Source: Candidatus Fermentibacterota bacterium (GTDB lineage: Bacteria > JAFGKV01). Taken from it: 13,608 nucleotides of DNA. Positions 6,487-13,266 of the stretch are shown piece after piece (position 1 is the first letter of the stretch; each line of letters opens with the position of its first letter). The notes under the pieces are model-generated. The model saw only the letters and a list, made by a program, of their open reading frames with translations. It was not told the DNA's origin and did no database searches. The position numbers were made by a program, and so were the translations under genes. The DNA is taken from positions 1-13,608 of the forward strand of contig JAUXFG010000103.1 of assembly GCA_030620115.1 (NCBI GenBank), in the 5' to 3' direction.

Positions 6487-8391
6487 TCAGTCATCCTTGA
6501 GCCAGCGTACCCCCTCCTGCACCTCCTCGCCAATAGTCCCATCATTTTCCTCTAAGCCCTGGCCAGATCCCGCTTCATTATCCTCAGATTGCACCTCAAC
6601 CGCGAATACGGCCTCATCCAAGGCTATTTTCGCTTGACTAAGCTCCCTCATCGCCGTCCGTATCTCATTCTCATCGCCTTGTGCCAGTAGTCTGCGAAGT
6701 TCGGCAATGCGTTCTGCGAGGACGTTCCTCTCCTCTTCGTCGAGTTTTTCTCCGTGTTCCTTGAGCTGCTGTTCGGTATCATACAGTAATGCATCGGCCT
6801 GATTCCTTATCTGGGCATGCTGGGATTTCCTCTTGTCATCATCGCTGAAATGCTCAGCGTCAATAATCATCTTCTGTATCTCTTCCTCGGTGAGCCCGCT
6901 GGATGAATGCACGCGAATGTTCTGCTCCTGTCCGGTACCAATGTCTTTGGCCGAAACATTGACGATGCCGTTGGCGTCGATATCAAATACCACGTCAATC
7001 CTCGGGATTCCCCTCGACGATGGCGGAATTCCCACAAGCTCGAATCGGGCGAGTGTTCTATTGTCGGCCGCCATAGGCCGCTCTCCCTGTAATACATGAA
7101 CACTTACCGCCGGCTGATTGTCGATCACTGTTGAGAATACTTGGCTTCGCCTCGTGGGTATGGTAGTATTGCGTTCGATGAGCTTGGTGAGAGCCCCTCC
7201 TGCGGTCTCGATGCCAAGTGAGAGTGGTGTGACATCAAGGAGGAGAATATCTTTCACTTCTCCGCCGAGCACACCTGCTTGTATGGCAGCGCCCACTGCA
7301 ACGACCTCATCAGGATTCACACCCTGAAACGGATCCTTGCCGAAGATATCCTTGGCCATTTCCTGCACTGCCGGCATTCTCGTGACTCCACCCACCAACA
7401 GCACCACATCGATCTGATTCGGATTGAGTTCCGCGTCCTCCATAGCCTGTTTGCACGGCCCAACGGTTCTCTGTATCAGATCCTTGGTCAGTCTCTCGAA
7501 TCTCGCTCGGGTGATTATGGAAACCAGATGTTTCGGGCCCTCCTCATCTGCAGTGATGAAAGGAAGATTGACGGTCGTTTGAAGCACATTCGAGAGCTCG
7601 CACTTTGCCCTTTCGGCAGCCTCTCTGAGCCTCTGAAGTGCCGTTGCATCTTCTTTGAGATCAATGTCATGTTCTCTTTGAAACTCTTCCGCCAACCAAT
7701 CGATCAGTCTCTGATCGAAATCATCACCACCAAGGTGAGTGTCACCGTTTGTTGCTTTCACTTCGAAGAAGCCGTCGCCGATATCTAGAATTGAGATGTC
7801 AAACGTGCCACCACCGAGATCGAAAACAGCAACACATTGTTCTTTTTTCTTTTCCAGACCATACGCGAGCGCAGCCGCAGTGGGCTCGTTGATTATGCGG
7901 AGCACTTCGAGCCCTGCTATCCTGCCTGCGTCCTTCGTTGCCTGGCGCTGCGCATCATTGAAGTAAGCGGGGACGGTAATGACTGCCCGGTCTACTGGCT
8001 CCCCAAGAAATTCCTCAGCCCGTTTCTTCATGGCGTGGAGAATCATGGCGCTGATTTCCGGCGGGCTGAATTCTTTATGGGAGAGTGCCACGCGTACGTC
8101 ACCATTCTTCCCCTCAACCAGGCCATATGGTACCAGCTCCGCCTCCCTCCTCACCTCGGTGAATCGCCGGCCCACAAATCGTTTTATGCTGTGAACCGTG
8201 TCGTGCGGATTGGTCACCATCTGCCGTTTAGCCACTTCACCTATGAGGCGTTCACCATCTCCGCTGAATGCAACCACTGAAGGCGTTGTCCTTCCGCCCT
8301 CAGCGTTGGGGATAATGACGACGCCCCCAGCCTCGATATGGGCTGAACAGCTGTTTGTGGTGCCGAGATCAATACCAATTACTCTGCCCAT
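6487..8391 (-). CDS. dnaK: Molecular chaperone DnaK (Hsp70)
   Basis: DnaK is the ATP-dependent Hsp70 chaperone of the cytoplasm, cycling with DnaJ and GrpE. The 634-residue protein opens with the phosphate-1 motif [14 protein letters not shown]. It has [12 protein letters not shown] at 167-178, the phosphate-2 motif DLGGGTFD at 191-198, and the adenosine motif LVGGVTRMP at 332-340. The linker [16 protein letters not shown] is at 381-396, followed by a beta-sandwich substrate domain to about 500 and a helical lid. The acidic tail ends in WLKDD. The ATG at 8391 is preceded by AAGGGGG about ten bases upstream. The start lies 33 bp after the grpE stop, consistent with cotranscription. Confidence 0.98.
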   Translation of the reverse strand: MGRVIGIDLGTTNSCSAHIEAGGVVIIPNAEGGRTTPSVVAFSGDGERLIGEVAKRQMVTNPHDTVHSIKRFVGRRFTEVRREAELVPYGLVEGKNGDVRVALSHKEFSPPEISAMILHAMKKRAEEFLGEPVDRAVITVPAYFNDAQRQATKDAGRIAGLEVLRIINEPTAAALAYGLEKKKEQCVAVFDLGGGTFDISILDIGDGFFEVKATNGDTHLGGDDFDQRLIDWLAEEFQREHDIDLKEDATALQRLREAAERAKCELSNVLQTTVNLPFITADEEGPKHLVSIITRARFERLTKDLIQRTVGPCKQAMEDAELNPNQIDVVLLVGGVTRMPAVQEMAKDIFGKDPFQGVNPDEVVAVGAAIQAGVLGGEVKDILLLDVTPLSLGIETAGGALTKLIERNTTIPTRRSQVFSTVIDNQPAVSVHVLQGERPMAADNRTLARFELVGIPPSSRGIPRIDVVFDIDANGIVNVSAKDIGTGQEQNIRVHSSSGLTEEEIQKMIIDAEHFSDDDKRKSQHAQIRNQADALLYDTEQQLKEHGEKLDEEERNVLAERIAELRRLLAQGDENEIRTAMRELSQAKIALDEAVFAVEVQSEDNEAGSGQGLEENDGTIGEEVQEGVRWLKDD

Positions 8392-8424
8392 CTGCGCACT
8401 ACCCCCTTGGAACCTTCATTTGTG

Positions 8425-9021
8425 TCACTCGTCCTCGATTTTCCCTATTGCCACGATGACTTTGCTAGGTCGCAGCAGTCTTCCATTCAGAAGATAGCCC
8501 TTCGAGACCTCAGCAACAATCTCGTTTTCATCTTTGCCTGGGACGCATGTCTTGCCAACTGCTTCGTGGTAGTTGTAGTCAAATGATTTGTCGGCAGTCT
8601 CAATCATCGTCACGCCGTGCTGCGCCAGCATGTCGGACAGATGCCGATACACCATTCCCACTCCTTCCGCCAGGGCCTCGGGACTCCCACCATCCTCTGC
8701 TGATCGCAGAGCCCGTTCCAAATTGTCGGCCACATCAAGCATGGGCTTGATCAGTTCGGCAAGGACAAACCTCCTGTCATCCTCGAGGCGCTTCTGAGCT
8801 CGTTTCCTGGCATTGTCCATCTCCGCAAGGAAGCGGAGTTTCTCATCATCCAGTTCTTTCTTCGTCTCTTCAAGCCCGGCTATCCTCGCTTCCAATGTCT
8901 CGATTTCCAGGAATGAGGCATCAAGCTTCGCCTGGAGTTCCGCCGTTTTGGTTCCCCTTCGCCTTTTCCTTGGAGCTCCTTTTGGGCTCTTCTTTCTCTT
9001 CTTGGTAGTCTCCCCGCTCAC
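8425..9021 (-). CDS. grpE: Nucleotide exchange factor GrpE
   Basis: GrpE dimers release ADP from DnaK. The protein has a Lys/Arg-rich N-terminus (about 7-25), a long charged coiled-coil helix (about 27-85) and the four-helix-bundle segment (D-V-A-D-N-L-E-R-A-L at about 96-105). The beta-wing domain ends with SKGYLLNGRLLRPSKVIVA (173-191), a family hallmark. Two GTG codons stand side by side at 9024 and 9021. The second is chosen because GGAGG then lies six bases upstream, against three for the first. The start region overlaps the end (TGA 9020-9018) of an open frame coming from hrcA. The order hrcA-grpE-dnaK is the standard one for HrcA-controlled operons. Confidence 0.95.
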   Translation of the reverse strand: MSGETTKKRKKSPKGAPRKRRRGTKTAELQAKLDASFLEIETLEARIAGLEETKKELDDEKLRFLAEMDNARKRAQKRLEDDRRFVLAELIKPMLDVADNLERALRSAEDGGSPEALAEGVGMVYRHLSDMLAQHGVTMIETADKSFDYNYHEAVGKTCVPGKDENEIVAEVSKGYLLNGRLLRPSKVIVAIGKIEDE

Positions 9022-9202
9022 CACGTACCTCCCGGTCCTCTCTCGGCTCGCTGCTCCGCCAGCCTGCCATATCGCATACCTTGCAAGATGCTCGCCTCAT
9101 CCGGACTTAATTCTCGCGGAACTCTATGCCTGGCATTGCGGAAAAACGAAGCAATGGTCTCACAAGAAATACTGCACTGTCGTCCTATTCTCTCGTTTTC
9201 AT

Positions 9203-10237
9203 TTATTGTCCGGAAAGCAGATCATCAATCGATCGTGCCACGAACTGCACCGCAGGAATCAGCCTTGAGTAGGGCATCCTCATGGGGCCGAGCAGACCGA
9301 TGGCTCCTCTGACTCGGCCGACACGAAACCCGGCTCCCACCATGCTTAGATGGCTCAGCTCAGAAACTGAATTCTCTCTCCCGATCATCACTCGAGGTCC
9401 TTCCTGGTAGCGGAAAAGGCTGAGTTCACGGGCAAGCGGCTCTTTGGCCTCCACTACTCTGAGCAGAGTGCCCAAGAGATCCCGGGATTCGAACTCGGGT
9501 TGGACGAGGACACGATATGCCCCATCCAAATACAAGTCATTCTTGAGATCGGAGGAAATAATCCCCTTCACCAACCGAACCAACACCTGCCGTATGACCG
9601 GATCCTCCTGGCTGAATCGGCTCGGTTCATCGCCAATCACCTTCCAGGCAGTGGAGAGGGAGAGGCCTGCGAGGCGCTCATTCACCGCTCGTGTCGTTGC
9701 TTCCAACCGCCGCTGGTCAACCTCCTTGTCGACTTCAACGAATACTGTCCGGATTACCCCTGATGCAACGGATATGACCACAAGGATTCTCTCAGAGGAT
9801 ACAGGAATAAGATCGAGGCGCTTGAGGATGCCATCTGTGATGCCTGGTCCGAGAGCCAACGCCAGGTGACTCCAGATACGGGATAGGACCTGGCAGGCCA
9901 TTCGCAGTGTCTCATCCACGTCCTTCCTCGCAGCCTTGAGTTCTTCCGTGATGACCTCTTTTTCCCGTTTTGTCAATCCCCGAATCTTCATCATATTATC
10001 CACGTAGAGGCGATAGCCTTTGTCTGTGGGGACACGGCCTGCCGAGGTATGAGGCTGTTCAAGATACCCGGCCTCCTCCAACTCCGCCATCACATTGCGC
10101 ATGCTGGCCGCGCTCAAACCCAACCCGCATTTCCTCGCCACCGAAGCCGAACTCACCGGTCGGGCGGTGAGCACATGATGCTCGATTATAGCCTCGATAA
10201 CGGCCTTCTGTCTGTACTCAATCTCCGCAGATAACAT
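9203..10237 (-). CDS. hrcA: Heat-inducible transcription repressor HrcA
   Basis: HrcA represses class I heat-shock operons by binding CIRCE operators, and its folding depends on GroEL. The 344-residue protein has the N-terminal winged helix (R-Q-K-A-V-I-E-A-I-I at about 9-18, then PVSSASVARKCGLGLSAASM). The family signature HTSAGRVPTDKGYRLYVD is at 63-80. A GAF-like central domain follows, with C-terminal motifs ENSVSEL and GAIGLLGPMRMPYSRLIPAV. The ATG at 10237 has AAAGGG nine bases upstream. It is first in the minus-strand block, so it probably controls its own operon, though no CIRCE sequence is visible upstream. Confidence 0.96.
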   Translation of the reverse strand: MLSAEIEYRQKAVIEAIIEHHVLTARPVSSASVARKCGLGLSAASMRNVMAELEEAGYLEQPHTSAGRVPTDKGYRLYVDNMMKIRGLTKREKEVITEELKAARKDVDETLRMACQVLSRIWSHLALALGPGITDGILKRLDLIPVSSERILVVISVASGVIRTVFVEVDKEVDQRRLEATTRAVNERLAGLSLSTAWKVIGDEPSRFSQEDPVIRQVLVRLVKGIISSDLKNDLYLDGAYRVLVQPEFESRDLLGTLLRVVEAKEPLARELSLFRYQEGPRVMIGRENSVSELSHLSMVGAGFRVGRVRGAIGLLGPMRMPYSRLIPAVQFVARSIDDLLSGQ

Positions 10238-10278
10238 GATTCTTGACCCTTTGTGAATGAATTCATCTAACCAGGGGA

Positions 10279-10307
10279 ATGTAACGCAAGAGCCGCAGGT
10301 CGGTCAA
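10279..10307 (-). promoter_or_regulatory. Probable sigma-70 promoter of the hrcA operon
   Basis: On the minus strand TTGACC (10307-10302, five of six to consensus) is followed after exactly 17 bp by TTACAT (10284-10279, three of six). The predicted transcript would start near 10272 and have a leader of about 35 nt before the hrcA ATG. The leader contains the 10-bp palindrome ATGAATTCAT (10257-10266) and the ribosome binding site. There is no CIRCE-like inverted repeat here. Confidence 0.45.
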
Positions 10308-10337
10308 CGCCAGTATGCGCACATAGAGACTGATCAT

Positions 10338-10525
10338 GGGATGTTTCATTCTCTCGCTTTACGGTCTCGGCCTATCGCTACGGCTCAAGATTAGGAATAC
10401 AGAATCCCGTAGAGAGATTCCGGAACCGTAGCCCCACCCTCAGTTATTGCGAGGAGTGTAGCGACGAAGCAATCTCATCCGTCCATTGAGATCGCCGCGC
10501 TGTTACTCGCGATGACCCCCGGGGC
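10338..10525 (+). repeat. Left arm of a ~187-bp inverted repeat pair
   Basis: This arm aligns end to end with the reverse complement of 12977-13163, with about 24 mismatches and one gap by eye (roughly 87 percent). Both arms begin GGGATGTTTCATTCTCTCG, share CGCTACGGCTCAAGA and TAGAGAGAT, and contain the identical core ATTGCGAGGAGTGTAGCGAC followed by GAAGCAATC. Both end CTCGCGATGACCCCCGGGGC. The core resembles REP-like palindromes (GTCATTGCGAG type) seen in many bacterial genomes. With the octamer array and R2 this explains most of the 710-bp gene-free stretch 10238-10947. Confidence 0.85.
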
Positions 10526-10542
10526 GGAATTTGGGTTTCCGG

Positions 10543-10582
10543 TGAACCCTGAACCTCCGAACCTTTGAACCCGCGAACGGTT
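10543..10582 (+). repeat. Array of five degenerate octamers (GAACC type)
   Basis: The units TGAACCCT, GAACCTCC, GAACCTTT, GAACCCGC and GAACGGTT keep an 8-bp spacing. It shares CCTTTGAACCCGCGA with the inverted array in the rsmE-rpsU gap, and its last two units match the end of the array at 3845-3876. Confidence 0.6.
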
Positions 10583-10625
10583 ATCTTGACACAAAGGCAG
10601 AGCAGAGTGCATGATGCCCGGCCAT

Positions 10626-10870
10626 TAGCCCGCGCTTCTCATCGGCTTTCGTCGCGAAGCGGTGTAGTTGGCTGTGGCCGCAAGGCTTGCGACCGAGGAC
10701 CCCGGCTCTGTCAGGGCGTAGCCTGGCTCCGCCGTGGCGAAGCCCGAAGACGTATCCCCTGTCCCGCGTCTGACGCGGGATCGAGGAGTCCGAAGGAGCG
10801 TAACGCAGCAGGCAGGGCCAAATGCAACGCTGCAGTCCCGCGGCGGACGCGGGATGAGAAGTGCGGGCTA
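10626..10870 (-). repeat. MITE-like intergenic repeat, copy R2 (upstream of the glycosyltransferase)
   Basis: The 18-bp ends TAGCCCGCGCTTCTCATC (10626-10643) and GATGAGAAGTGCGGGCTA (10853-10870) are inverted copies at 17 of 18 positions, with TA at each outer edge. The interior, on the minus strand, aligns with R1 (26-204). It carries a hairpin at 10762-10780 (stem TCCCGCGTC) and another at 10836-10854 (stem TCCCGCG) that R1 lacks. The apparent open frames inside are not protein-like. Confidence 0.65.
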
Positions 10871-10947
10871 CGCATGATGAAACAACGGAATTAACGACTG
10901 CATGACGATCCGCCCACGGCGGGTTCACGATTATTGTGGAGGTAGCC

Positions 10948-12897
10948 ATGTCTCGCTCTCAATGGGCATTGGTTGGTGTACTGCTCCTCGTGCACCTTTT
11001 GGTCCTCGTGCTTCTACCAGGCGGAGACAGACTCGATGACCAAGAAATCAAGGCATTGACAGGAGGGCTCCGGAGCATGGGTGAGCTGATACCTGCCATC
11101 AAAAGCGGGGCCATCCCACCTCACCCGCTTGCCTCCTGGCTTCTACCAGGCATCCTTGGCCGTCTGACACGAAATCCATGGATTCTTCACATACCCGGCA
11201 TGCTCATGAGTCTGCTGGCAATCGTCGTGATTGTCCGCATCGGGTATCGACACCTCTCGACGCATGCCGGGCTTATTGCCGCTTCGGTATACGCGGTATC
11301 GCTCCCCATGGCAACCCTGGGAAGACGATTAGGACCTGAGAGCGGATTCCTTCTCCTCAACCTCTTGGCGCTGCATTTTTTCCTCTCAGGTTGGCGGCGG
11401 ATCGGTCGAAGACCATGGTCATACTACCTCGCCTCTCTCATCGGGCTGCTGTATTGGCACTACTACGGTCTGACGGTAGTTCTCCTTCACGTGCTTCTTT
11501 TCTGCACCGCGATCTTGTGGTGGGAGAAGCTTCACCGCTCGCGCAAGCCTGGGCGTCCACCCATTGGGGAGACTGCTCTTTGTCTGGGCGTTGCCCTTGT
11601 GATCTATGCTCCATGGTTTTTTCTGGTAACCATTGCCACACATTCTCCAGCCGCTCCGTCATCATTAGGGGCGGCGCAGTTCTATGGACATTTCGCCCGG
11701 CAGATGGGTTTTGGCGGCTATCTGGGGGCAGCAATCGTTGGCATATTCTCGCTTGTAGGTTTGATAAGAGGGCTGCAAGAGGAGCGGGTTACACTCCCCG
11801 CTGGAAAGCTATTCATAAGCGCCAAGAGCAAATTACCGACGCTGCTCATCGTCATGTCCTGCATTCTGTACGTTCCCAGCTTATTCGTATTTCACCGGGC
11901 TACCGCCACATCCCCCTGTCTTGGCGGAATTTCCGCGATAATCCCGTTTCTTCTCCTGCTCGTCGGCATCGGCGTGACGAGATCGGCAGTCTGGTGGAGG
12001 ACGGAAGCGCTGGCGCCTAGAATAGCCATAGTAGTGGGGATCTCTTGTGTTCTATCACTGATCGGATGGCAAGGTCCTTCAGCATCTGATCGAAGCCGAA
12101 CACAAACTTGGGGGCATGTTGTCTCTCATCTCACAGGACGCGTGCGTCAAGGTGATCTTGTTTTGGTCCGCCCTGAGGATGCGCAGGCATTTCTTCTCTG
12201 GGCGGCATCCGACCAGCCATGGCTCCATCTGATCAGAGGGGAAGAATGGCTTTCCCGGCATGACGCTGCTCTGAATTTTGATCGCATCTCGACGATTTGG
12301 ATCTGTGATCGCCAGGAGCCGCAACCCGGGTTTGATGAAGTGGTCAGGGTGGGGATGCTTGTGAAGGTTGGAGGGCTGGACCTTGGAGTCGAATCCGCCG
12401 GCCCATACTATATTCATAACGTAGACAGGAAATTCGAAACAAATCCCAACCGGAAGCAACCATTTACATACTCATGGGCTCTGGACACCCATTCCAAACT
12501 GAATTTCCCGCTGGAATCCAATCGAGACGCCAACCTGCTGATTCTCAGGGCAATGCCGTATTCCGCTCCTCAGAGATTAACCGTGGATCTCAACAAGAGA
12601 CGGATCCTTTCCCTGGACATGCGGGAAGGCTGGCATCATTACATACATGCATTTCAGCCCCAATGGCTGCCTGGTAATCAGGCGCGTTTTGACTTCCGTA
12701 CCACCACATGCCGTCCATTCTTCAGCCCGGACGGAACACCACAGAGGATGAAGGCGGTTGCTTTCGATTATGTCGCCGTATTCTCGACTCAGAGCGAGGT
12801 CATCTTCCCAGAAGAACTCCACAAGATGGAGAAAGAAGCCGAGGTCGAGACCAAGCGCCCGGACCCCCGATCGATCCAGCGTCGGAAGCGGGGATAG
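10948..12897 (+). CDS. GT-C type integral membrane glycosyltransferase (PMT/ArnT-like) with C-terminal beta-rich domain
   Basis: Proteins of this fold transfer sugars from lipid-linked donors on the outer face of the membrane. From the ATG at 10948 (GGAGGT four bases upstream, better than the GTG at 10936) it has 649 residues. A first membrane helix at about 5-24 is followed by an outer loop with the acidic pair in RLDDQEI (28-34) and PPHPLASWLL (57-66), the usual GT-C loop and HPPL-like motifs. About ten more hydrophobic segments run to about 373. The rest (about 380-649) is soluble and should lie outside the cell. Residues about 515-612 resemble a beta-sandwich (NLLILRAMPYSAPQRLTVDL, GWHHYIHAFQPQWLPGNQARF, A-F-D-Y-V-A-V-F). 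The tail is highly charged. The acceptor and donor cannot be told. It is bracketed by inverted repeats and followed by a methyltransferase, suggesting an envelope-glycan locus. Confidence 0.75.
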   Translation: MSRSQWALVGVLLLVHLLVLVLLPGGDRLDDQEIKALTGGLRSMGELIPAIKSGAIPPHPLASWLLPGILGRLTRNPWILHIPGMLMSLLAIVVIVRIGYRHLSTHAGLIAASVYAVSLPMATLGRRLGPESGFLLLNLLALHFFLSGWRRIGRRPWSYYLASLIGLLYWHYYGLTVVLLHVLLFCTAILWWEKLHRSRKPGRPPIGETALCLGVALVIYAPWFFLVTIATHSPAAPSSLGAAQFYGHFARQMGFGGYLGAAIVGIFSLVGLIRGLQEERVTLPAGKLFISAKSKLPTLLIVMSCILYVPSLFVFHRATATSPCLGGISAIIPFLLLLVGIGVTRSAVWWRTEALAPRIAIVVGISCVLSLIGWQGPSASDRSRTQTWGHVVSHLTGRVRQGDLVLVRPEDAQAFLLWAASDQPWLHLIRGEEWLSRHDAALNFDRISTIWICDRQEPQPGFDEVVRVGMLVKVGGLDLGVESAGPYYIHNVDRKFETNPNRKQPFTYSWALDTHSKLNFPLESNRDANLLILRAMPYSAPQRLTVDLNKRRILSLDMREGWHHYIHAFQPQWLPGNQARFDFRTTTCRPFFSPDGTPQRMKAVAFDYVAVFSTQSEVIFPEELHKMEKEAEVETKRPDPRSIQRRKRG

Positions 12898-12956
12898 GGA
12901 GGATCACGTACTTCTTGGTAGGCTGCGTGGGTTGGGTCGGTACCTTGCGCACAGAA

Positions 12957-13067
12957 CCCTCCTTGCAATGACTGAGGCCCCGGGGGTCATCGCGAGCGAC
13001 AGCGCGGCGATCCCGCGTACCGCGCGGGATTGCTTCGTCGCTACACTCCTCGCAATGACTGAGGGTG
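12957..13067. repeat. Short direct repeat CTCCTYGCAATGACTGAGG, ~90 bp apart
   Basis: CCTCCTTGCAATGACTGAGG (about 12958-12977) recurs as ACTCCTCGCAATGACTGAGG (about 13048-13067). The second copy is in the core of the right inverted-repeat arm and the first is just outside it. The arm therefore appears to have a partial extra module that the left arm lacks. Confidence 0.5.
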
Positions 13068-13163
13068 GCGCCGCGGTTCCGGTATCTCTCTACGTAATTC
13101 TGCATTCCTATCTTGAGCCGTAGCGTTGGGCCGAGACCGTAAGACGAGAGAATGAAACATCCC
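12977..13163 (-). repeat. Right arm of the ~187-bp inverted repeat pair
   Basis: This is the inverted partner of 10338-10525, downstream of the glycosyltransferase. The internal module is itself imperfectly palindromic: a GTCATCGCGAGCGAC end faces a TCGCAATGAC end around a CCCGCG/CGCGGG hairpin. The 369-bp spacer 12898-13266 contains this arm, the short direct repeat and the palindrome near 13240. I see no gene in it. Confidence 0.85.
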
Positions 13164-13232
13164 CGATGGGTAAAGATGAATCCCTGCATGTCCCCATGAG
13201 CACCGTCAGGATCCGGTGCGTAGCGGCGACCG

Positions 13233-13250
13233 CTTGTTCGATCGAACGAG
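13233..13250. promoter_or_regulatory. Near-perfect 18-bp palindrome upstream of the methyltransferase
   Basis: CTTGTTCGATCGAACGAG contains the perfect 12-bp palindrome GTTCGATCGAAC (13236-13247) and pairs at 16 of 18 positions. It ends directly against the GGAAGGA ribosome binding site, where a bound protein or an RNA hairpin could affect expression. No function is shown. Confidence 0.35.
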
Positions 13251-13266
13251 GGAAGGACCTCAAGAG

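Noticed and set aside
7279-8280. Two plus-strand frames (169 and 147 codons) opposite dnaK
   Set aside because: The dnaK reading is unambiguous over the whole length; these are shadows in a GC-rich coding region.
10936-10947. GTG start for the glycosyltransferase at 10936
   Set aside because: The GTG overlaps the GGAGGT ribosome binding site of the ATG at 10948, which has the right spacing.
10565-10949. Overlapping frames on both strands (109 and 122 codons) in the spacer before the glycosyltransferase
   Set aside because: They coincide with repeat R2, whose palindromes keep several frames open; the translations are Arg/Cys/Gly-rich and not protein-like.
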